DNA of 64,000 bases from Smallanthus sonchifolius (GCA_023525975.1 CM042039.1:15220501-15284500); one strand, 5' to 3'; shown: positions 9,566 through 21,302, counted from the first letter of the stretch. Translations and numbers: made by a program. Notes: a model not told the origin generated them from the sequence alone.

Positions 9566-12500
9566 CTAAAGTGCATTCGGTGTGGGAATCGGAAAATCTC
9601 CGTCTAACTTGACGTGGATGAAATGAGCATTTTTTACGTGAACTAACGATACGATTTGACGTTGAGCGTGAACGTTAGGACCAAACCACAATGAAAAAAA
9701 TGTTTGATTACCGGCGAAGCTTAAAAGATGAACAATCACCCCCAAATCTTTGAGCAATTAGGAGTCCTGTGTATGGCACCGACATCCAACGACTAACTGG
9801 TGCGGCTTTCACATCCTGCCAATCTATCGTGTGATGTAGCCTATCATACTCTTGAAAGGCGACTCTGTCAAAAATAGTTCTCCACCATTCCTCTTTATTG
9901 TCCATCTCCTGTAGAAGTTGTTGTCGGATAAAAAGCCACCGGTTTTCATTTAACCCTAAGCCCAAAGCTACCGATCGAAAACCACAGTTACCGTCGGGAT
10001 TTACATCTTGTATATGTGAAATGTACGGATAAAATAAAGACAGTATCGAATCCTTAAAACAATTTATATTGTTAACCGCATCTTTCCCCATAATCAATGG
10101 AAACCCAAGATGGGCGTTATCATCTTGTGGTTGCTTTCCTTTACCCTTCGTTGAACGACGATGTTGAATGACCGAACTCGCTTGTATAGTGTCTTGTGAC
10201 GCAATGTACGAGCTGTGTCTTGCAGGGTCACATTTGCTTTGTTGGGATCCTGTGAATGAGTTGTTTCTCGCGACATCCTGTTTCCTTTGTTGTTGCTTTT
10301 TCAAAGTGGGACGACCGCGAGTATCTTCTTGTACCACAAGCGCTTTCTTGTTACTTTTGTTTGGAAAGACCACCCATGCGATTCTCGACAGCATACTTCT
10401 TTTGACCTGATCAGGTTGTGACATAATTTTGTTTCTCACTTGACCAAGTACTTTATCCACGTCTACATTTTCATCATCGACAAACGACGGTTTTAAATCA
10501 AGTTTCCTCCGGAAGACGTCCAACGCATCTAGCGGGATTATGTCACCTGTATTAAAACGAAATAGTCAGAACAATTTGAAAATAAAAAAAAACAAGATAA
10601 AATTTTTCCGTCCAACGCATCAACAAACTACTGAAAAGTCAAAACAGTTTACCTGTAGCTTCGATATTTGCCAGACGACAAGCACACGGCAACCCACAAC
10701 TACTGAAAAGTTGGCAACCACACGTTGCATTTTATTTCCGTATATGTGATAACTTGTAACACTCGTTTTCTAACAAATTTAGAGCTTTATGTGAAACTTT
10801 ACCGTGCATGTTATCAAACAATTCAATAGCTATGTGGCTGTCCATTTTCCTTATGATGCTTGTTCCAAACCCAAAATGTAATTGATAATATTGATCTGAT
10901 ACAATTTCATCAACAAACCCAACAAGTCTATCTAGCGAGTTGTTAGCATTTCTAAGATAGCTCTTTAAGAGCGAATGCTGGCTCTCGACTCGGTTCGTTG
11001 TATGTTGACCAAAATTGAGGTTTATGTTGGACCAGGCGGATACAAACTTCTCTTTATACGGGTCCAACCAATTTTTACTCACATAATCTATAACTCCTGA
11101 AAAATATTAAATATTGAATAAATATTTAATAAATATTCAATACTGAAAATATTAAATATTCAAAACTTACTTCGTCGTTTGGCTGCATACAGTCATTCGT
11201 AAAGCCGGTTGAAGTTGTACTGATATATCTGGCGTGGGAGACTCACATAATACCGACCATGAATACTTGAAATTTGCCCAGTCTTCGTCTGTAAATGATG
11301 CCCTACAATGTTTTGCGATATTCTCGTGTATGTGCCACCGACATAGGTTCTTGGAACATTCCGAAAATATTTTATCACACGCGTTCATAAGAGCTTTGTC
11401 TCTGTCTGTTACTATCACACGCGGCTCCATACACTTTTGCAACATTGCTTTTATTTGCAGTAGCACCCAGACGAAGTTTTCCTCCCGTTCTTTTGATATA
11501 AATGCATTAGCGACGCAAAACGACCGGTGTGTGGAGGTCACACCGACCACTTGGACAAATGAAAGTCTATACATGTTTTTTGTGTACGTCGCGTCTATCA
11601 TCAACACGTGCGGGAACGCACGCCACATCTCGTACGATTTCGGATGAACAAAGCATATCTCCTCCACAATATTTGTGGCAGGATCATCCCGAGTATAGTA
11701 GACATATTTTTTTAGAAGAACGCAAATTTTTCAGAATCTGCATTGGAGTTTCACCGACTCTCTTTTCGTTTTTTATCTTTTGTATCGCATTATAAATGTT
11801 CTTTTTAATGCAACTACTCTCTGGGTTTTGTTCCCTTATAGTTGCCAGAATGTTTCGTGGCAACATGTTTTGCGAATACAACTTCCCCACCAAAAGTTGT
11901 TTCGGCTGAGACAGTCTCCTCGCAAACGAGTGCGCTTCAAGATGTTGACTAGGATCATGGTTATGACTGTCATCCTTCACTGTTAATTTCCAATCACCAG
12001 TATTTTCTTGGTACTCTCCTTCCAATTTAAATGGATAACCTATTTTCTTGCTACCGGCACGTCTAACCGTGGCAGTAGACGCACGTTCGCCGTGACGGTC
12101 ACACACAAGCCACACCTTGATAAACGATTCCGTCGGATCGTCGCCTTTTCTCCTCGATCGTCGGGTGACAAGGACGTAACCATTCTCACGTCCTCTCCGG
12201 CCAGCCCAATCCACCAACTGTTCACGAGACTGAAAATTCTGGTCAGTTTTATACGACACTTTTTGATGGTTTTGTTCCTCGTCTTCGGAGTCGTCGGTTT
12301 GTTGTGTCGGGTAAGAGACTTCACCGCACACGAAGTCGTCGGTTTGTTGTGTCGGGTAAGAGACTTCACCGTATACGTAGTCGTTCGTGGGTTATGTAAG
12401 GTAAGACGGTTCATCGTATACGAACTCGGGATTGCTCAGTGGCTCGTTCAAATCTGGAAGCCTTACCCGTTGATGAGAATAAACTTTGGACAAGACCTCG

Positions 12501-12640
12501 TCCCGGTTCACCTCTTGAAAGCCAGAACTTTGCGGGTTGTTTTCCACCGACTCGTTAGAATATACCTGAAAACCGTAGTTACCATCCCACCACCAAGACA
12601 TGTTTATAATTTTTGGGAGATTGTTTGAATTTTTTTTTTG
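9566..12640 (-). pseudogene. FAR1-type MULE transposase fused to an OTU cysteine protease domain
   Basis: Read from about 12640 down to 9566. The order is: an N-terminal leader with DLNEPL; a repeated EVSYPTQQTDD segment; a FAR1 DNA-binding domain (VWLVCDRHG...DDSHNHDPS, 12200-11930); a MULE transposase core (LMIDATYTKN, VIVTDRDKALMNACD, CRWHI, 11667-11300); TNRVESQHSLLKSYL (~10990); a SWIM-type zinc finger (CGCQLFSSCGLPCAC, ~10715-10670); and an OTU domain with DVNPDGNCGFRSVA (catalytic Asp/Cys, ~10000). The catalytic His (NAHFIHVKL) is at ~9610. Introns are likely at ~11160-11100 and ~10650-10530. Breaks: in-frame TAA at 12392-12394, a frameshift at the A7 run near 11705, a 4-5 base insertion near 11195, in-frame TAA at 10732-10734, and a frameshift at the C5/G5 run 9739-9743 that separates the OTU Cys from its His. 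It would have catalysed element transposition. The OTU part may act on ubiquitin-like modifiers, which is inferred from the family. Confidence 0.85.
12300..12414 (-). repeat. Coding minisatellite in the transposase N-terminus
   Basis: A 45-base unit encoding roughly GEVSYPTQQTDDFVC is present two and a half to three times in a row. The first, degenerate copy ends in DEPSYLT followed by the TAA at 12392-12394. In the other copies that position is Gln, so a CAA-to-TAA change is likely. Confidence 0.7.
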
Positions 12641-12692
12641 AAAGGATACGTTCGAATGAGAATTCTGCATGGTTAAATACACAAAATTTGGG

Positions 12693-12974
12693 CCCTATAC
12701 GCATCGTATAGGCCAATACGGTGCGTATAGGGTACGAGGTACTTTCTGCAACTAGTCATCCATCACATCGTTATATGTCGCGTATAGACATATACGGGGC
12801 TTATAGCGAGGTGATGGATGACTAGTAGCAGAAGGTACCTCGTACCCTAAACTGCATCGTATTGCTCTATACGATGCGTATAGGGTTGGAATGACCAGGT
12901 TGTACGAGGATGTCGGGCATGGGAAATTGTGAAGGACTATACGCATCGTATTGCCCTATACGATGCGTATATGG
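12693..12974. repeat. Subterminal composite palindromes, right block
   Basis: Units at 12693-12732, 12771-12807, 12849-12886 and 12936-12974 carry the core ATACGCATCGTAT or ATACGATGCGTAT, so the inner four bases differ from the central block. The second unit is itself the loop of a larger inverted repeat. Its arms are 12731-12768 (GGTACGAGGTACTTTCTGCA) and 12808-12846 (its complement). The block is upstream of the transposase start and may overlap its promoter. Confidence 0.8.
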
Positions 12975-13308
12975 CCAAGTCCAAATAGTAATTCCCGTGT
13001 GCCATTAGCAGTCCTCTTTTTTTATCATTAATCTAGGGTTATGTTTTTCATGTACTTTCTCTCTTTTTTTCTTTGAGTTTTTGCCTTTTTCATCTTTATA
13101 TAATTAATAGAAAATGTTCTTCATATTATTGTTCAGAGTTCGTTTTGTTTGAGCTTTATTTCTAAATTTGAATTTAACTTCTGAAAAATTAATTTACTAG
13201 CTTTGAGTGTTGCTTTACTCATTTTTTTATTAATAATGTAGTTCTTTTTATAAATTCATTTAACTTTATCTTTATATGATCATAATTATATATTAACATA
13301 ATATATTA

Positions 13309-13619
13309 TGGGAATGGTTCAACTGATAACCATTTTTTTTATGTGATAACCACTATCAAACAATCATATAATTTATAAATTATTTTTTCTTTTAATTGTT
13401 AAAAGAATATTTAAGTATCGTAAAAAAATATCTTGAATATAAATATGGAAATGATGAATCTTATATATACGTACCAAATAATGTTGCATATACGTGACAC
13501 ATAGTGTTTACGTATATGTAATACTAACAAAATGATAATTGTTACATATACGTAACACTATATTTGAGAGGTTTTCATGGTTATCACAAAAAATATTGGT
13601 TATCATTTGAACCTCACCC
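13309..13619. mobile_element. Mutator-type MITE, 9-bp target duplication
   Basis: The ends (T)GGGAATGGTTCAACTGATAACC and GGTTATCATTTGAACCTCACCC are inverted repeats. They are flanked by a perfect 9-base direct repeat AATATATTA (13300-13308 and 13620-13628). It contains no ORF and is absent from duplication copy A. Confidence 0.8.
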
Positions 13620-13911
13620 AATATATTATTTTGTTATATTTACATAAGAGTTAACTGGAATTTGCACCCCTTATGGTTTAGGGGAGCTGACACGTTGCAA
13701 CCCCGTTTAAACAAAGTGCAATTTAACCCCCGATAGTAAACTTTCTCTTTCTTTTTGCGTTCCTTCGTCAAAAATACATTCATTCCGCCGTTAAGGAGAA
13801 AGGTATTATAGTACGTTTACCCCAAAACACCTCTATATATGTCTTTGTAAACATGTAAAAAGGTAAGGTAACAATGGTTGTAAGTTTCAAGTTTGTTAAA
13901 TTCATAATGGA

Positions 13912-14179
13912 TCATGTAAATTTCTCACCTAAAAAGGATGAATTCCTCTTAAATCCAAGTATAATCTGAGCAGCACAACTTTTGACATTCTTATGTAAAT
14001 CCACCTTATAACCCCCTGAATCAAACATCAAACACAATCTAAACAAAAACACCTCGATCATAACAACCGCAGCAAGGTAATCCACCCCATAATCTGCCAA
14101 TAGAGGAAAGAACAACTGGAATCCATCTACACAACCTTCATTCTGTCTCACCTGATCAGCGATCCAAACCGGCACTAAA
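13912..14179 (-). pseudogene. 3' half of the captured host gene, copy B
   Basis: Continues the frame of 26064-25723 after the retroelement, starting at the TSD CAAAC and ending with a stop at 13912-13914 after GEKFT. A duplicate lies at 5495-5758. Its function is unknown. Confidence 0.65.
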
Positions 14180-14184
14180 CAAAC

Positions 14185-15057
14185 TGTGACATCCAGCCTT
14201 TTGGAGTTAACTCCGTTAGCACAAATCCGTTAATTCTTAACCTAGTTAACTAGTTACAAACCTTAGGGACTAATTCTGTTTTTATTTAAACTGAAATTAC
14301 AAGGACTAGTTGAGTAATTACCACAAACTCCATCCTATTGACTTGTAAAGTCAAAATTGAATGAAATTGTCTCTGTTAACTGCAATGTTCTTGGATTCAA
14401 ATCAAACCCGTAATTTGCCTTGATGGTCTGAATTCGTAACTGCAACACACAACAATGATGATATAAATCATCATTGAGCCGTTTCTAAACATTTAACTTC
14501 GTTATTAAGTACGAATTAATCGAATTAAGTTCATACATCCTTAATCGTCGACCCCCTTGTCAAACATCACCGAATTCAATCATTTGGGATAACAATTTCG
14601 AAATCAATCACCCTACACACTCTAGTCTCACTCCTCTAAACCTATTGCACCATCCAATTCGTCTGGAGACGCTATAGGAGATGCCGGAAACTAACCTGAC
14701 GAGTCGCGGATGTGTTCTAGTCGTGCATCATCAACCCGGCATCGAATGAGGTAATTGAAACCACCCTCTGATTCGTCTTAGTCTGTAGAATGAAAGCCCT
14801 AACATAATTAGGGCTTACTGTATCAAATCTATAACGAACAAATTCTAGGGTTCATCGTATGAACAGGGTAATCGAATCCTAATCTAGACTCTGTTTCAAT
14901 TCAATTAAATCACATGAGTAGAGTCGCAATTCATCACTTAGTAAAAGCCCCATGATTTCATCAATAAACAATATTGAATTCGATCAAATTGATTTTGTAT
15001 TCTTAAACTAGGGTTTCGGTTTTAAAAACAAGAATTAATGACTGAAATCCTGGTTAG
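14185..15057 (+). repeat. Gypsy LTR with internal deletion
   Basis: Follows the full LTR (21952-24664) from its TGTGACATCC start for about 850 bases. It then jumps at AAGAATTAATGACTGA to the LTR's terminal region and directly into integrase sequence. Primer-binding site, gag and most of pol are missing. Confidence 0.75.
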
Positions 15058-16038
15058 TCCGCTCACTTCTTAGCAATCAAGGAAACAGAAAAAATGGAGA
15101 AGCTTACTCGTATTTACTTGAAAGAAGTATTATCTCGGCACGGGGTGCCAATATCTATCATTTCGGATCGTGATGGACGATTCACCTCCCGTTTCTGGAA
15201 AATGTTACATAAAGCTTTAGGCACGCGTCTAGATATGAGCATAACATACCATCCTCAAACTGATGGCCAGACGGAGCGTACTATTCAAACGCTGGAGGAT
15301 ATGCTACGAGCTTGTGTGATTGATTTTGGTAACACTTGGGAGTCTCACCTACCATTGGTGGAGTTCTCCTACAACAACAGTTATCACACTAGCATCAAGG
15401 CAACTTCATTCGAGGCACTATATGGACGGAAATGCCGTTCTCCTATTTGTTGAGCCGAGGTTGGAGATAGTCAACTTACAAGTCATGAGCTCGTACTTGA
15501 AACTTCTGAGAAAATCATTCAAATTAGAAACCGTATGGAAACAGCTCGTGTCCGTCAAAAGAGCTACGCCGATAAGCGTCGTAAACCGTTAGAATTTCAA
15601 GTAGGGGATATGGTCTTGTTAAAAGTCTCACCTTGGAAGGGTGTCGTTCGTTTTGGGAAACGAGGCAAGTTGAATCCTCGTTATGTTGGACCATTCAAGA
15701 TAGTGAATAGGATTGGTCCAGTAGCGTATCAACTGGACCTACCTGAAGGACCTAGTGGTGTACACAACGTCTTTCACATCTTAAACTTGAAGAAATGTCT
15801 GGCAGACGAATCACTCGCGGTTCCTCTTGAGGAACTACACATTGATGAACAATTGCGCTTCATAGAAGAACCTGTGGAAATCATGGATAAGGAAGTCAAA
15901 ACGCTTAAGCGCAGTAAAATCCCTATTGTCAGAGTTCATTGGAACTCGAAACGCGGACCGGAATTCACGTGGGAGTGTGAGTATCACATGATGTGCAAGT
16001 ATCCTAATCTGTTCAAGCACTCCACGTCAAGCTCTTAA
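15058..16038 (+). pseudogene. Gypsy integrase, core and C-terminal chromodomain-like part
   Basis: Open from SAHFLAIKETEKM (15058) to the stop at 16036-16038, with one in-frame TGA at 15451-15453 where the family normally has Trp. Visible motifs are IISDRDGRFTSRFW (catalytic Asp), HPQTDGQTERTIQTLEDML (catalytic Glu region), YADKRRKPLEFQVGDMVLLK, and a C-terminal RSKIPIVRVHWNSKRGPEFT segment typical of chromodomain-bearing Ty3/Gypsy elements of the Tekay type. The first catalytic Asp is lost with the upstream part. A polypurine tract (CTAGGGGATAA) precedes the next LTR. Confidence 0.85.
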
Positions 16039-16086
16039 GGTATTATTTTAATTTTCGGGATGAAAATTCTTTCAACTAGGGGATAA

Positions 16087-18620
16087 TGTGACAATCCGAC
16101 TTTTCAAGTTAACCCCGTTAGTAGTTCCGTTAAATATTCTATTAAATCCTAACCAAGTTAACTCAATTCTAAAATCAAGGGATCATTTTTGTCAAAGATG
16201 AAGGTGCAAGGACTGGTTTTGTAAATTACCAGAAACCCTAGTTGGCACGGTCGCGCCTTGTTTTGGCACGGTCACGCCAAGTGCCTTTGCACGGTTGCGC
16301 CTCTTGTTGGCACGGTCGCGCCTCTTTTCAGTTGAAACGTAAACGCATTCTTTAATCGTAAATTCGTTCAATTTCGTAACCGTTCTGCACGTTCCTACCT
16401 TTAACGAGCATCATTAAGACTTTAAACCTCGTTATTACTCTGAATTAAGCCCAATTATGGTCATGATTACCGTAACCGTCGACCCTTTATCAAATATCAA
16501 CACATTCGATCAATTATCGTATTACTCTCACGAATTGAACGAACACACACCTAAATCTTACCTGTTAGAACCTGTTGCACACTCAAATTTAGCCGGAATC
16601 GCTGCAGTGGTCGTCGGGGATCGAAGTCGACGACGGTAGAATCTGTTCTATTCGGGAACCTTCAATTCGAGTTCGTTTCTGGTAATTTCCTTCCTATTTA
16701 CTTTCGTTTTAACTTCATGATGAATAGCCATATGATTATTTGGGCTTACAACATCAAATCGGTGATGAACAAAATCTAGGGTTCATCACATTCGGAGTTT
16801 AATCGATTAACAGTCAAGGCTTAATCTCAATCAAATTAACCTATACTGATAGATTCGAAGAATTCTGTTTTGTAAAGCCCCCATGTCCTTTTGGTCAATC
16901 GTGATCGAAACCAAACGGATTTGGATTTATTGGGTTATTTTATTAAACTTTGTGTCTGTGTATCCGGGAGACACGGTCGTGCCAAGTTTTAGCACGGTCG
17001 TGCCTCACACTCTGACCCGATCGTGCCTCTTGGCTAGACCTGGTCATGCCTCAGAACCCTAGACACGGTCGTGCCAGACTCCGACACGGTCGTGCCTAGT
17101 GATCAGTGTAGTTGTGTCTTCTGTTTGATCAACGCGGTCGCGCCTGTGACTCTAACACGGTCGTGCCTTGTCTTAGGCGCGGTCGTGTGTGAGAAAACCT
17201 TTTGTTAGAATGTTTTGATTAATATTTATATTTTCAAAACAATAATTATTATATTATATTAATATGTTTTAAAACCGAAAAACCAGCCGTAGGCTTGGGT
17301 TTAGTCTTGTAACTCGTATTCGTTATTTAAACCTCGTTTATAAAATAATATATTATTTTCAACCCTTAGTCATAGTTAAAAACGATAAATATTTTTATAT
17401 TATTATTGTTTCGTTTATGAACTTCGTGTAACCTTTTAAACTAATAAATAGTGTAATTATATATATTATTTACACTTGTTTATATCCTCGTATAAAATAA
17501 TAGATTTATTATTTTTGACACGCAATTGTTTATTGTAATATTTTATTAAATCTAAAAATAATATATATTAAATTATTTTCTTAGGCCATTAGTTTAATGG
17601 TGCAGCGTGCGAATATACTTTATATTACTTTTGTCAATCGTTGCGTGATGTTAAGAAATCCTTCAGTTCTCGTGGACACGTTCGTCTACTCTTTGATCTT
17701 TAGAGCATTTCTTTTAGGACGTTCAACATTCCGCGTCGTTGTCTCATATCATTATATCCCATTATACTCCTAATTATTGTGTTATAATTTTAGGGAATTC
17801 GTTAGCCGTTTCGGGCTAACGCTTGAGATTCAAATCTCATACTTGTGTGATGCTACATACTACGCAACGCAGGTGAGTTTTCATGGCCCCTTTTACTGTT
17901 TTAAATTGGGGGAGAAAACATGACGTAAACGCTTTTGGTTTTTGTAATTCATATATGTTATCACTTGTTTGACTATGCATACACATCTATCATTAAGTCC
18001 TCACATCGGACCGTTAATATGAACATAGAGAGGTAATTTGAGTAGTACTACTGGGTTTGACAAACCTCACCCGCGTTAGTCGCGCAACTCGACTGGAGGT
18101 CGAACGGGTGCAACATTGACCTAAACATGCACCATGGTTGATAGGCCGGGCGGGAGGCAAAAACATAAATAGTTGGCTTTCGGTTGCGATCGCATTAGTT
18201 AACATGCATATGGGTTAGCTACTCGTTGATTTATATATTGAATGTACATTAATCTGTTAAACGCTTCTATAAACTGAAACCTGTGAACTCACCAACCTTG
18301 TGTTGACACTTTTCTTACATGTTTTCTCAGGACGCTAAGCTAAGGCACAGGTGCACGTTAGGGCATACATGGTGTCAACATGATATATTCAATAATTGTC
18401 AATCTATTGAACATTTATTATGTTTCCATTATTGTTAGACTTGGGCGCGTTGTTGTGCGCATATTCTTCATTGTTTAAACGCTTCCGCATTTACTCTGAA
18501 CTTTTATAATATTTCAATTTGAGTCCCATATAGTGACGTTTGATGTAACTAATGACTGAGATTCTGGTTAGTCACACACCAAACGGTAAAAATCCGTTAG
18601 TGGAATTTGGGGGTGTGACA
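16087..18620 (+). repeat. Gypsy LTR of a divergent subfamily (2.5 kb)
   Basis: Begins TGTGACAATCC after the polypurine tract and ends GGGGGTGTGACA. It shares only short blocks with the 14185-type LTR. It differs by two clusters of a CACGGTCGCGCC/CACGGTCGTGCC motif (16244-16324 and 16968-17190, about 14 copies). Its last base joins directly into the interior of another LTR at 18621. Confidence 0.75.
16244..17190. repeat. Interspersed CACGGTCGYGCC motif clusters
   Basis: Roughly four copies at 16244-16324 and ten at 16968-17190, spaced about 17-25 bases, with variants such as CACGGTTGCGCC and CCGATCGTGCC. Spacing is irregular, so it is a clustered motif rather than a strict tandem array. It stands out by G+C content in an AT-rich LTR. 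Confidence 0.75.
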
Positions 18621-21294
18621 ATGCATACAAACCAACAGTATTTTACTTGTTTCCCGTTGGGAAGAAACATGCACACGAACATACATCCGTTTACTGTCTT
18701 CTCGCTAGGGAGAGACGTACGCATGAACTGACATGGATCACATAGTATTTCGCTACCACTTGTTTATCTAAGTGCAAACATAACATGCAAAGTCCTTACA
18801 CACTCTGACCGTTAATATATGGAGTATAGCGAGGAAATTTGAGTAGTACTTTTGGGTATGACAAACCCCACCCGGGTTAGTCGCGCTAACTTGATTGGAG
18901 GTCTAACGGGTGTAAATTGTCCTAAACATTTGCCATTGTTGATGTTAGCAATGGCGGAAGGCACCCAAACACAAATAATCAGCTTCGGTTACGAACGCTT
19001 AGAGTAACTTGTACATTGTCTAGCTAACAATAGGTGTGACTTACGTATGTGGATCCTGGAAACACTCAAACAGTTTATTCACTAGCACACCTGTGAACTC
19101 ACCAACCTCGTGTTGACACTTTTTCTTACATGCATCATCATTCCGACATCGAATGAGGTAATTGAAACCACCCTCTGATTCGTCTTAGTCTGTAGAATGA
19201 AAGCCCTATCCAAATTAGGGCTTAAAGTATCAAATCTATAACGAACAAATTCTAGGGTTCATCGTATGAACATGGTAATCGAATCCTAATCTAGACTCTG
19301 TTTCAATTCAATTAAATCACATGAGTAGAGTCGCAATTCATCACTTAGTAAAAGCCCCATGATTCCATCAATAAACAATATCAAATTCGATCAAATTGAT
19401 TTTGTATTCTTAAACTAGGGTTTCAGTTTTAAAAACAAGAATTAACAATTATAAACTTGATGTTTTTTGCAATTAGACTTACCCACAGGTTCGAAATATA
19501 TAGATAAACAAAACCCCCATGTCTGTTGGTTCAATCAAAATCGAATTCAGTGGATTAAGGGAGGTGTTTGCGATCAGTTAATGTGGGAGGGGAAGAACAC
19601 AGAGATCGTCTGTGTTAAAACCATTTGGTTCGGGTCAGGTACATGATCGGTGGACTGGTTAAGATATTGTGCTGATAGGGTAGAGACTCGGGTTCAAGTC
19701 TTTCTGCCCACATCTTTTTATTTAGTCACTTTTTACACTATAATTTTATATAAAAACTTTTCCTATACTATCATATTAGTATATTGATATGTTTTGAACC
19801 CGGAAAACACACATAGGCTCGGGAATTGATTTATATCTCAGTTTAGGTGTTATTTTAATAATAATAATTGCAAAGTTATTTTATTAACGCCTAAACGATT
19901 ATTGTAACTCGTAAATTATTATTTCCCACAACTAAAAATAATGCGATTATTCACATTATTACCCACGCTTATATGCCAGAATAAAAATAATATATTTATT
20001 ATTTTTTTTGTCACATATTTAGTTATCATGTTATCTTTCCAACTTAAAAATAATATAATAATATTATTTTCCCTAAACCATTATTTTGATGGTAAAAACA
20101 CACGAATACATATTTAATAATAATATTCGTAATTATAAACTTTCGATACGAATCGTATCTATCTTAATTATTAAAGTAAGAAATTCTATAAACCCGAGGA
20201 CACGCTGGTCTAACCGTTGATCCTAAGTATAATTTAGGACGTTCGATCTTTCCATGTCGTTGTGACAAACTCTTACGTGTTCCTAACTGTTACATCTTAT
20301 TCTAGGGCATTCATAGATTGTCCGCGTGCAATCCATTCGTGGTTAGTGTTGCATCCTTGTGTGGTGCTAATTACTACGCTTTAGTAAGACTCAGGTGAGT
20401 TTCACGGTCCCTTTTTACTTGTTTTCCTGTTGTGGGAGAAACATGCATATACACAAACATCATTTTACTAGTTTTCCCGTTATGGAGAAATATGCATACA
20501 AACAAACAGTATTTTACTTGTTTCCCGTTGGAAAGAAACATGCACACGAACAGACATCCGTTTACTGTCTTCCCGTCGGGGAGAGACATATGCATGAATA
20601 TACATGGATCACATAGTATTTCATTACCACTTGTTTACCTAAGTGCAAACATAACATGTAAAGTCCTTACACACTCAGATCGTTAATATATAGAGTATAG
20701 CGAGGAAATTTGAGTAGTATTACTAGTTTTGTCAAACCCCACCCGGGTTAGTCGTGCTAACTTGATTGGAGGTCTAACGGGTGTAAATTGTCTTAAAAAC
20801 TTGACATTGTTGATGTTAGAAATGGCAGAAGGCACCCAAACACAAACAGTCGGCTTCGGTTACGAACGCTTAGAGTAACTTGTACATTGTCTAGCTAGCA
20901 ATAGGTGTGACTTACGTATGCGGATCCTGGAAACACTCAAACGGTTTATTCACTTGCAAATATGTGAACTCACCAACCTCGTGTTGACACTTTTTCTTAC
21001 ATGTTTCTCAGGTCGATAAGGCACATGTTGCACACTTAGGACATGCACGGAGTCCAACTATCATTTCATCCTTATGTAAACATTTAAAACAATTCACTTG
21101 TTTTATTAAACTAAACTTGGGCGCTTGTTTTGCGCATTTATTTTCCTATTTAAACGCTTCCGCATTAACTCTGAACTTTTATGATATTTCATTTATTTCC
21201 CTTATAGTTTCGTTTGATGTAACTAATGACTGAGATCCTGGTTTGTCACACACCAAATGGTAAAACTCTGTTAGTGGAATTTGGGGGTGTGACA
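18621..21294 (+). repeat. Rearranged LTR segments
   Basis: 18621-19130 corresponds to the tail of the 21952-24664 LTR, from ATGCATACAAACC onward. At about 19131 it jumps back to an early LTR position (GCATCATCATTCCGACATCG), and the LTR then runs to its end GGGGGTGTGACA at 21294. The repeated GTTTTCCCGTT-GGGAGAAACATGCA minisatellite is at about 20400-20600. A truncated primer-binding site (GATTGGTAT) follows. Confidence 0.7.
19641..19713 (+). other. tRNA-like segment inside the LTR
   Basis: Contains GACTGGTTAAGATATTGTG, an A-box-like stretch, and ACTCGGGTTCAAGTCTTTC, a B-box-like stretch, spaced as in RNA polymerase III internal promoters and ending CTGCCC. A second copy is at about 23020-23085. 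It cannot fold as a complete tRNA by eye, so it is not called a tRNA gene. Confidence 0.3.
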
Positions 21295-21302
21295 GATTGG
21301 TA

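Larger units (their letters stand above)
6433..13001 (-). mobile_element. Mutator-like element (MULE) with FAR1-type transposase, OTU domain and accessory gene
   Basis: The ends form an imperfect terminal inverted repeat: CACACGCGGAATATTGCTAA at the left, and the complement of TACTATTTGG.../GGAATTCCCGTGTG at the right. Inside are two minus-strand genes (12640-9566 and 8306-7010) and blocks of a composite palindrome near both ends. The 9-base flanks (AATTCTAAC left, CCATTAGCA right) do not match, so no target duplication survives. The element sits exactly between the two copies of a direct duplication. Both genes contain stops and frameshifts, so this copy is not autonomous. Confidence 0.7.
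13013..14848. repeat. Direct duplication, copy B
   Basis: Contains the AIL downstream flank (13013-13290), a MITE, the left end of the Pack-MULE, the captured ORF and the start of the LTR, in the same order as 5091-6430. Unlike copy A it continues past CAAATTCTA into GGGTTCATCGTATGAACA, as in intact LTRs of this family. Copy B therefore keeps the original continuation. Confidence 0.85.

Noticed and set aside
20374..20616. Overlapping frames on both strands, also at 23761-24055
   Set aside because: They translate the CATGCA/GGGAGAAACATGC minisatellite in the LTR and show repeat periodicity, not protein conservation.
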